IMG/VR virus record: IMGVR_UViG_3300005095_000366
Location: 1-23,342 of that record
Source: a virus
Length of the DNA: 23,342 nt
Direction: 5' to 3' (one strand)
The notes under the pieces are model-generated. The model made no database searches and was not told the DNA's origin. It saw only the letters and a program-made list of their open reading frames with translations. Shown in pieces: positions 17,114 through 23,342 of this stretch. Position 1 is the stretch's first letter. Each line of letters starts with the position of its first letter. A program made the position numbers and the translations under genes.

Positions 17114-17788
17114 ATGGCTACTCCTGTAAATGAACAAACAGATATTCAAGCAAAAATGAAAAAGTTAGCAGAAAATAGAAAAACTTTTTGATTAACTTCA
17201 AATAAGTTTGGTAGAGTAATTATGATTAATAAAGAAATTTATAATCATATGCTTAAAAATAATGATACTCTTAGAGATGCTAATGGTCTTAATGATGTTT
17301 TTGCTGTACTATCTAAAGATGAGCTTAAAGTTATAACTAAATATAATAAAGCTCCTGTAAAAGCTCCAATTTCTACTCCAAAAGATGAGAGAAAAGAAAT
17401 TGAAGAAGAATTAAAAAAGAAAAAAGCAGAACTTAAAAAAGAAGTTGATAAAATTTATATCAAAAAAGTTTCTCAATTAAGAAATTTTATGAATAAATTC
17501 TTAAAAGATGAAATTGATGATGAAAAAACTGGTCTTAATGATGAAGTTTTAGCATGATTAAGAAAAGTTAAACCAACTAAGGTTGTTGATAATTCTGAAA
17601 TATTAGCTGAAAAAGATGCTGAAATTGAAAAATTAAAAGCAGAACTTTTAAAAGCTAAAAAATCTCAACCAAAGAAAACAAAAGCAGCTAATAAAAATAC
17701 TGATGTTGCTCCTGAATCTGAAAATGTTGAAGTTGCTAAAACAGAAGACAAAAAGGATCAAGGACAAGAAGAAGATATTTTTGCTTAA
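17114..17788 (+). CDS. Virion-region protein with coiled coil and acidic tail (224 aa)
   Basis: The start context is AAAAAAACTATG. Residues 1-80 seem globular (KTFGLTSNKFGRVIMINKEI; DVFAVLSKDELKVITKY). Residues about 95-125 and 155-180 are Lys/Glu coiled coils, followed by a disordered tail rich in Lys, Ala and Asn and ending EEDIFA. Like the capsid protein it uses GGN (4) more than TGA (2) for Gly. Being next to the capsid gene suggests a virion component such as a head decoration or completion protein, but no family is recognised. It is the last rightward gene, ending just before a bidirectional terminator. Confidence 0.7.
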
Positions 17789-17792
17789 TAAA

Positions 17793-17820
17793 AAAAAGAT
17801 AGTGTAAAAACTATCTTTTT
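17793..17820. terminator. Bidirectional terminator between convergent operons
   Basis: An 11-bp perfect stem (17793-17803 with 17810-17820) and a 6-base loop GTAAAA have A's on one side and T's on the other, so it can stop transcription from both directions. The stop codon of the leftward lysozyme-like gene lies inside the hairpin. Confidence 0.85.
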
Positions 17821-18524
17821 ATTTTGCCTGTAAAATATAATTGTTCATATTCTATAATTAAATTTTTATCATTTTCAATTTTGTTTAATAAAGTTACATA
17901 ATTTTTTCTATTTCAACTTGCCCATCCCCACTTATATTTTCAATTCTTTTGCTTAAATCAATAAATAAAAGTAAAAGGATTTTTTTTATAATGATATTTA
18001 AAATATTTATCTGCAAAAATTTCTCTTTCTTGTTTGAAACTTTTAAAAGCAAAATGTCAATATTTTCAATTTCTATAAGTTTTTATTCACAAACAACTTT
18101 TTTGTTTTCTGCACATTTCACTTTTTCAAGCTCAACTTTCAAAAACATAAACTCCATGCATTCTTATAGCACAACTTACAACTGCTAATTTTTTTCTTAT
18201 ATAAAATGGTATATTTTTTGTTTTTTTATATTTATCAAAAGATTTTTGACAAACTTCAAGTCTTTCTAGCCTTATTTTGTCTCTAATTTCTAAATTTGGC
18301 TTTATTTTGAGTTCTGTTGCATTTGTTTTTGAAATAGATATAAAACCATTCCAAGTTCACAAACTAATCATTATATAAAGAATAAATCAAATTATTGTAA
18401 AATATTTTATGTATTTGTCAATAATTTTAGTAAAAAATCATTTTTTTGATTCTAAATATTCTTTTGCATACATTTCTTTTAAATCTATAGTAAGATTTTT
18501 TTTATTTTTGTTTTTTGTAATCAT
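17811..18524 (-). CDS. Membrane-anchored lysozyme/glucosaminidase-like endolysin (237 aa)
   Basis: Residues about 41-65 form one weakly hydrophobic segment with Gly, Ser and Thr (YFTIIGFILYIMISLGTWNG), like the signal-anchor-release helix of SAR endolysins. The C-terminal domain has AIRMHGVYVFESGAGKSEMC (Glu129 a likely catalytic acid), then CLGIKTYRNGKYGHFAFKSF, the ESGxGxS...GIK...F..y layout seen in glucosaminidase and lysozyme-like peptidoglycan hydrolases. Four cysteines at 92, 118, 138 and 144 could form disulphides outside the membrane. It would degrade host peptidoglycan at lysis. It has its own small operon with the 58-aa ORF upstream, read from the promoter at 18804-18833. The family assignment is by motif only. 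Confidence 0.65.
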
Positions 18525-18571
18525 AATATTAATTATTAGTAATAAAATAGTAATGTTATAGTATCAATTGA

Positions 18572-18748
18572 CTATGAATTGATAATGTCTTGCTCCCAAG
18601 AAGTTAAAAAATCCATATTAAAATCTTTTAACTCTTCTTGAGTTTCTTTAAGAATATTTTTATATTCTTTTATAGTAAATTTCATTTTTCATAATTTTAC
18701 TATATTTCTTCCAATTCTTTCAGGAAGTATTTGTTTTTGTTTTTGCAT
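18572..18748 (-). CDS. Small hypothetical protein (58 aa)
   Basis: This is the first gene after the leftward promoter at 18804-18833, with about 50 bases of leader. The product starts MQKQKQILPERIGRNIVKLG and is charged and helical, with one TGA and one GGA glycine. Its stop lies in an 8-bp inverted repeat (18562-18569 with 18577-18584), which could separate it from the lysozyme-like gene 47 bases on. It may be a lysis regulator or antiholin by position, but nothing in the sequence shows this. Confidence 0.6.
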
Positions 18749-18803
18749 AATCTTTATAGATTAAAAAATAAATTAAATAGTTGTTTTTCTCAACTACACA
18801 AAA

Positions 18804-18833
18804 ATTATAACATACTTTATTTTATTTTGTCAA
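18804..18833 (-). promoter_or_regulatory. Leftward sigma70-like promoter P4
   Basis: On the minus strand there is a perfect TTGACA (plus 18828-18833), an 18-base spacer and a perfect TATAAT (plus 18804-18809). It drives the 58-aa ORF and the lysozyme-like gene, and lies just past the terminator of the larger leftward operon. Confidence 0.8.
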
Positions 18834-18846
18834 AAATTTTACACAA

Positions 18847-18881
18847 AAAAACTAGACTTTTTTAGTTATAGTCTAGTTTTT
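18847..18881. terminator. Terminator of the long leftward operon
   Basis: An 11-bp stem (18847-18857 with 18871-18881) containing ACTAGAC/GTCTAGT and a 13-base loop are followed on the minus strand by further T's, the form of an intrinsic terminator. It ends the operon whose last gene stops at 18894 and insulates it from promoter P4. Confidence 0.85.
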
Positions 18882-18893
18882 GTTTATTTAAAG

Positions 18894-19061
18894 CTATTTT
18901 TTATCTTGTTCATAAGGACTAAAAATTGCAGAAGTTTCAATAAAATATTTAATTTCACACTCTTTCTTTTTACAGATAGGTATTCATTTTATATCTAAAT
19001 CAACTTTTATATAATGAGTAGCTTTTCAACCACAAAAAGCACATTTTACTTCTTTAGTCAT
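18894..19061 (-). CDS. Small zinc-ribbon protein (55 aa)
   Basis: The product has two Cys pairs, CAFC at residues 7-10 and CKKKEC at 30-35, separated by about 20 residues with likely strands (THYIKVDLDIKGIPI). This is the layout of a zinc ribbon. Such small proteins can bind nucleic acid or be structural; I cannot say which. Its start overlaps the end of the SLH protease gene by 16 bases, so it is probably translated with it. Confidence 0.65.
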
Positions 19062-19948
19062 TTTAAATATTCATTAAAATTATATAAAACTCAAATAGTT
19101 TCTCCCCTTGTAATAGAATTATTTGGTCTAAAAGTTCAATCATCATATCAATGTATAATTCAATTTTCTTTAGCCCATTTTATAGCTTCATAAAAAGGTG
19201 CTCATTCTTGAACATCAGAAAATATTTCATCAAATTCATCTTTATAAAAGAAAACATATCAACTTATAAAATAAGTTCACTCTTTTACTAATTTTACTAA
19301 TTTTTCATTTACATAAGAATTATATTTTTTTCTATCAATATAATTATCTATATTCATTCAAAAATTATATCTTATGCAGTGTCAACCAGTTATTTTTGAT
19401 CCACAAGAAACAAAACAATCTCTGTCTAAAACTCAATTATCTTGAGAATCAATATAGTGTTCTTTGGTAGTTCTATATCAAATAACTATAGTTTTTCTAG
19501 CTTCATATAATTTTTTAATAATTTCTAAATCTTTTTCACTTTTTAAATCAATTCTAAAAGAAACTAGTTTTTTTTCAGGAAATTTTTTATTCCAATAATT
19601 TCTTACACAATCAACAGCTTTATAAATATATCATCCATAATCTTCTCTCCAACCATAATATTTTTCAGCTATATCACAAATTTCTAAAATTTCTTTTTCA
19701 GAAAAATTATATCCAGTCAAATCAGAAACAGCTCAAAAACTTCAAAATAAAGTACATGCATTTCTAGTCCTATTCAATTTAGCTTGATTGTAAAATATTT
19801 TTGGTGTTTCAGGCTTTATATTATCTAAATAATCTTCTAATTTATCCTTTTCTAAATTTCATAGTAAAAAATCATTTTTACTAATTGTATTTTGGTCTAA
19901 AATTGCTCATCATTCTAGTTCCAAAAATTCTTTTTCTAAATTATTCAT
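19046..19948 (-). CDS. Papain-like cysteine protease with SLH domain (300 aa)
   Basis: Residues about 58-235 look like a papain-fold (C1-type) peptidase. There is a catalytic-style Cys65 in RTRNACTLFGSFGAVSDLTG followed by a helix, then a strand with IVIGYRT, and a His190 in the segment SCGSKITGGHCIRYN with Asn195 nearby. Residues 242-287 are an S-layer homology domain: FSDVQEGAPFYEAIKWAKEN then GIIHGYDDGTFRPNNSITRG. SLH domains bind the S-layer or wall-linked polysaccharide. The protein could be a virion or secreted enzyme acting on the host surface. No signal peptide is seen, so it would have to leave at lysis or ride in the particle. The catalytic residues are inferred by pattern. Confidence 0.78.
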
Positions 19949-19960
19949 TTTTTAAAAAGG

Positions 19961-20446
19961 TTATTTAATTAAATAATTATTTTCTTCCAAGATAAAGGCA
20001 AGTTTTCAAGGACTTATAAAAATACTATCATAAATACATAAAAAACAAGCTTCTTGCAAGGCTCTTGAAACAATTTCACTACAAAAATAATCTCATTTTC
20101 TTCTTAAAATATTAAGATTTAGAGTTTGTGCAAAAATTATTCAAAACCAATTATATCAATTTCAATTTTGTTTTACACAAAAATCATAAATTTTTTTATA
20201 TTCTTGATCATCAACTTGTATTTCTATAAAATCCCAGTGATTTTTTTTAGGTTCAATTTTTTTGAACCTAACTCATCAATCAATTTCACTACTTGAAAAA
20301 AATAATCAATTTTCAAAAACTAATTCTACATGAGAATATTTTGAATATCTTTTTGGTAGTTTAGATAAAAACCTTTGCTTAAATCTAATTATTTTTCAAA
20401 ATGTAGTTTTTGAATTTTTATATAAAGCAATTTTTATTGTTTTCAT
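19961..20446 (-). CDS. Permuted NlpC/P60-like (YiiX-type) cysteine hydrolase (161 aa)
   Basis: The pattern is that of a permuted papain-fold hydrolase: an N-terminal strand-turn with His39 in RYSKYSHVELVFENG, then EIDGGVRFKK, then WDFIEIQV, and a C-terminal helix starting FCSEIVSRALQEA with Cys122 as the probable nucleophile. The order His before Cys is what marks the permuted families (YiiX/LRAT-like). Members cleave amide or ester bonds in peptidoglycan or lipids. It lies between the holin-like and SLH-protease genes, so attack on the host envelope is the natural inference. Confidence 0.72.
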
Positions 20447-20447
20447 A

Positions 20448-20783
20448 TTATTTTATTTGATATTTAATAAGTTCTCAAACTTTTTCTATTTTTTCTCAAA
20501 TTATTTTATGCCCTTTTTCTATTTTTTCAGCAATTTCTTTATGAGCTTGAACATGAGTATCATCTCAAGTTTTTATAATTTTTGAAATTTCTCAAACAGA
20601 CTTTAAGAATTCTAAATCTTTTTTTTCTTGCATTATTCTTTGCAATTCAAGATTTTTTTCATATGTTTTTACATATTCTTTTATTCAAAATTTTCATAAC
20701 TTATAAACTCAATATAAAGTTAATATAAAGAGTCAAGCAGTCATTCATTTGTCAGAGAATATTTGTAGTAAAAATTGTTCCAT
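20448..20783 (-). CDS. Holin-like membrane protein with coiled coil (111 aa)
   Basis: One membrane segment at about residues 13-33 (GMTAGLFILTLYGVYKLGKF) is followed by a long amphipathic, charged coiled coil to the C terminus (KNLELQRIMQEKKDLEFLKS; EIAEKIEKGHKIIGEKIEKV). This is the shape of BhlA/UviB-type or similar one-pass phage holins. It sits among envelope-active genes, one base away from the NlpC/P60-like gene. Holins permeabilise the inner membrane to time lysis. No family motif confirms it, so a tail or virion membrane protein remains possible. Confidence 0.55.
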
Positions 20784-20794
20784 AAACCTTTTTA

Positions 20795-21163
20795 TTATTT
20801 TTTAAATTCAATTATATCTTTAAGTAAAATTATATCTTTAGGAGATATTTTTATATCTTTTACAGGGATAACTATTTTTTTAATATCAATATCTTGATTT
20901 AAAATAGAATTTAGTTCATCTGTAAATTTTTTCATCTTTTCTTGATTGTCTAAATCTAATATTTTTCAAGTTTTTTCATCAACTTCAAAAATATCTTTTA
21001 AAAGTTTTTGTCTAACTTTTTCAATTTGTCAAAATTCTTTTTCAAACTTTTCTATATATTCAACCAAAGAAAGAGAAGTTATTGCATCCATTTTTTCATT
21101 TAATAGATTGCTTAAAGGGTTATCTTTTCTACTAAAAAGATTAAAAATAATAGCTTTTTTCAT
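20795..21163 (-). CDS. Hypothetical helical protein (122 aa)
   Basis: A 123-codon frame encodes a mostly helical protein with two TGA glycines. The middle (YIEKFEKEFGQIEKVRQKLL) may form a coiled coil, and the last 40 residues have an Ile/Lys repeat (DIDIKKIVIPVKDIKISPKD) suggestive of strands. No family is recognised. It lies 11 bases upstream of the holin-like gene and 63 bases after the GC-rich hairpin at 21227-21253, so it may start a separate transcript. Confidence 0.65.
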
Positions 21164-21226
21164 ATTTTCTAAATTATAAAAATAAAATTAAAATATTTTT
21201 GTAGCTTAATTTTTTGTTTTATTTAA

Positions 21227-21253
21227 GGGGAAGAAAAGCTATAAAACTCCCCC
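21227..21253 (-). terminator. GC-rich hairpin within leftward operon
   Basis: GGGGAAG (21227-21233) pairs with CTCCCCC (21247-21253) over 7 bp with one G-U and a 13-base loop. It is the most GC-rich hairpin in the window. On the minus strand it follows the stop of the 48-aa ORF and is trailed by TTAAATAAAACAAAAAATT, so it may terminate partially or stabilise the 3' end of the upstream messages. Confidence 0.6.
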
Positions 21254-21260
21254 TGTAAAA

Positions 21261-21407
21261 TTATTCCTTGTCTAGTTTATCAATTTCAGTAAAAATTTCC
21301 ATATCTTCTTGAGATATTTTACATTCAATAACTCAAGAATTAGGTAGACAAGCATTATAATCTAATATTGTATATCAGAATATATTTAATATAAGTTCTA
21401 AAATCAT
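21261..21407 (-). CDS. Small hypothetical protein (48 aa)
   Basis: A 48-codon frame begins MILELILNIFGYTILDYNAC and ends KLDKE, with two TGA glycines and two cysteines. The N terminus is hydrophobic but short for a membrane span. Nothing identifies its function. It lies between the 99-aa ORF (25 bases upstream) and the GC-rich hairpin downstream. Confidence 0.5.
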
Positions 21408-21431
21408 AATAAGATTATTAAAGAAATAAAA

Positions 21432-21731
21432 TTATTTTTCTAATTTTTCTTGATTATCAATATTTTCTTGTTCTTCTTTATAAAGTCTATAACTTTCTTT
21501 AATAACAAAATCCAAAATTTCTTCTTCATCTGTCATTTCAGAGATTTTATCAATATTATCTCTAACAACTTTATTAAATTTGTAATAAATTTCTTTTCAG
21601 ATTTTATTTAATCTTTTTTCTAATTCATTTTGAGCAACTTTTTTTTCTGCTCATTCTATAATTTGGTCTATATCTAAACCATTATTTTTTGCTTCTATAA
21701 GTAAAGCAATATCATTTCTATCTAAAGCCAT
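21432..21731 (-). CDS. Hypothetical helical protein downstream of tail fibre (99 aa)
   Basis: The product begins MALDRNDIALLIEAKNNGLD and is helical, acidic and probably coiled (KKVAQNELEKRLNKIGKEIY; EEEILDFVIKESYRLYKEEQ). It follows the tail-fibre gene by 22 bases on the same strand. A fibre chaperone or tail-assembly role would fit the location, but no family is recognised. Confidence 0.65.
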
Positions 21732-21753
21732 ATTTTTATTTTTAAAAATTAAA

Positions 21754-23342
21754 TTATGCAGGTGCTATTTCTGTAACTGTTCAACTTCAACCTTTATATT
21801 TTAAAGCTCAATCTTCTACATATAATAATCAATTTATCATTTCTATTTGTCAATATTTATTAAATCATAAATAATATCAACTATCATAATCCATATTTAA
21901 TATTTTTGTTCAATAATATGTTAATAAACTATTATTTCACATTAATCTGAATTTATAATTTGATGTGTATGCTATTCAAGTTGTTCAATCTCAATGAACT
22001 TCATATTTAAATATTCAAAAACTAGGGTATCTATCATCATAATAACTTCAATAATATATTCTACTAGCAGTTCAACTAGTTCAACTTGTTGTCATATTTG
22101 AATAAAAATATCATCAATAATTATAAACAAAATCTTGAACTGTATTATTATCAGCAGTATTGTCTATTTTAATATTATTACTAACTGTAAGATGAGCTTT
22201 ATTTCAGACATAAAAACAACTATCTTGGCTAGTATCTAATCTAAATATTATATTTTTAGCTTGAACATTTGCATTATGAATATAAAACATTGTATCAGCT
22301 CCTGTTCATCATACATCAACTTCTTTAGTTACAGTTATTCCAGTAAACCATATAGAGTATACATTATATCTACTAGTTTCTCAAAGTCCTAAGCTAGGAC
22401 ATTGGTATACTATAACATTATCAACTACAACATTTTCAGGATTATCTTCATTTCATCTAAAACCTACTTTTCATCATTGCATTACTGTATAAGTAAATTT
22501 TATACTTTCATTATAAGTTCAATCAGCTAAATTTATTGTAGTATCACAATTTCTAGTATCAGTTATTAAACTAATAGCTTTTGCTATTGTCTTAACTGGT
22601 CTATCACTTACTAGTCAATCATTATTGTCATCTCAATTTGTTGGGTCTACATATATATTTTTTGTTGTATAATCATTTTTTAGTCAAATTATATTTGATA
22701 AAACTCTTGTTTTATTTACTGTTTTATCTGAATAAAAAATAGTTTCATTTAATATGGTTCAATCACTAGCTTTATTTCTTATATAAGTATTTCAATCAAT
22801 TGAATTTAAGGTTGTATTATGTCATTCAGAAGAAGTTATTTCTAGAGTTCAATAATCATTTGATTTTATAATATGATTTAATATATGGAGTTCATCTTCA
22901 AAAGTCTTAACTCAACTTATACTTTCATCTCAAGTTTTATGGACTACATCAGTGTCATTTGCTTTTTTGTCTAATTCATCTTTTGCAAGTTTCTCACTAA
23001 TATAATGAGTATCATCAGGAGTAGACTGAAAAGCTGTTAATAGATTTGATTTTGTTTGATAAATACTTAAATCAGGTTTATTTATGAGATTATTATAGTC
23101 TTTTACTGCTCAATCTTCTATTCAATCTAATTTGTCTTTTAAACTTGTTGTAAAAGCTTCTTCAATTAAGTCAAGAATGGATTTATTGCTATGAGTATGA
23201 GAATTCTGTATTGCATTTGTTATATCTTCATTTGTTTGGTCATAAGTATCAAGTAAATCTTTATTTGAATGAGTGTGTAAACTTGATAAATCAGGTAAAT
23301 CAGTTAAAGAATTATAACTTTTTTCAGATAAATCAGCTAAAT
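21754..23342 (-). CDS. Tail fibre / receptor-binding protein, 5' end missing (at least 529 aa)
   Basis: The frame is open from the right edge to TAA at 21754-21756, with over thirty in-frame TGA codons. The visible N-terminal part has two HTHSNK-type repeats (LHTHSNKDLLD and SHTHSNKSILD), KLDGIEDGA, YNNLINKPDL and VHKTGDESISGVKTF, all common in tail fibres. The middle holds IYVDPTNGDDNNDGLVSDRP and KTIAKAISL, the entry to a pectate-lyase-like right-handed beta helix. The C-terminal third is Tyr/Gly/Asn/Ser-rich and ends GSGTVTEIAPA. This protein would recognise the host surface. The start lies outside the window. Confidence 0.88.

Noticed and set aside
17949-18188. 79-codon plus-strand frame opposite the lysozyme-like gene
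   Set aside because: It is Phe/Ser-rich antisense of the minus-strand coding region and lacks any start context.
1-23342. CRISPR arrays, insertion sequences, integrase and attachment sites
   Set aside because: No regularly spaced direct repeats, transposase or recombinase motifs, or duplicated att-like cores were seen on either strand.
1-23342. Mycoplasma-like code 4 (UGA = Trp)
   Set aside because: TGA falls on conserved glycines and TGG is used for conserved Trp, so Gly fits and Trp does not.

Overview
The window is a stretch of an AT-rich bacteriophage (or phage-like) genome that uses UGA as a glycine codon (genetic code 25). In-frame TGA occurs in almost every gene and sits at invariant glycines: Walker A loops of four ATPases, the SGTP motif of an SF2 helicase, the DNA-methyltransferase FxGxG motif, and the GYxDGTFRP core of an SLH domain. 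TGG is still used for Trp, and all stops are TAA or TAG. Code 25 is known from the candidate phyla Absconditabacteria (SR1) and Gracilibacteria, so the host is probably one of these. All coordinates below were obtained by reading TGA as Gly.

Layout. (1) 69-1834, plus strand: small unrecognised ORFs, one apparently split by a -1 frameshift. (2) 1821-7721, plus strand: a strong TTGACA promoter followed by a membrane/coiled-coil protein, a small HTH-like protein, a primase-helicase, an SF2 helicase, a DNA methyltransferase and a RecU-like nuclease. (3) 7755-8030: a second copy of the same promoter followed by three structured RNA elements in a row; the middle one has tRNA acceptor, D and T arms but no normal anticodon arm. 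(4) 8098-13173, plus strand: a presumed ssDNA-binding protein of the NGO0469-like type, a Rad50/SbcC-like ATPase, a Tad2 (DUF2829)-like anti-Thoeris protein, a Dda/Pif1-like helicase and small proteins. (5) 13238-17788, plus strand: portal, a small coiled-coil protein, a scaffold-like protein, the major capsid protein and a C-terminally charged protein. (6) Minus strand, convergent on a bidirectional terminator near 17.8 kb: a membrane-anchored lysozyme-like protein and a small ORF from their own promoter (17811-18748). Upstream of them lies a leftward operon running from the right edge (23342) to 18894, with a tail fibre, small proteins, a holin-like protein, a permuted NlpC/P60-like hydrolase, a papain-like protease with an SLH domain, and a zinc-ribbon protein.

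How it works together. Regions 2 and 4 supply replication, recombination, DNA modification and counter-defence. Region 5 builds the head, and region 6 handles host attachment, cell-envelope attack and lysis. No terminase, DNA polymerase, tail tube/tape measure or integrase is visible, so this is probably only part of the genome. Ribosome binding sites of the GGAGG type are essentially absent; starts are instead preceded by A-rich tracts, often of the form AAAA(A/G)CTATG.
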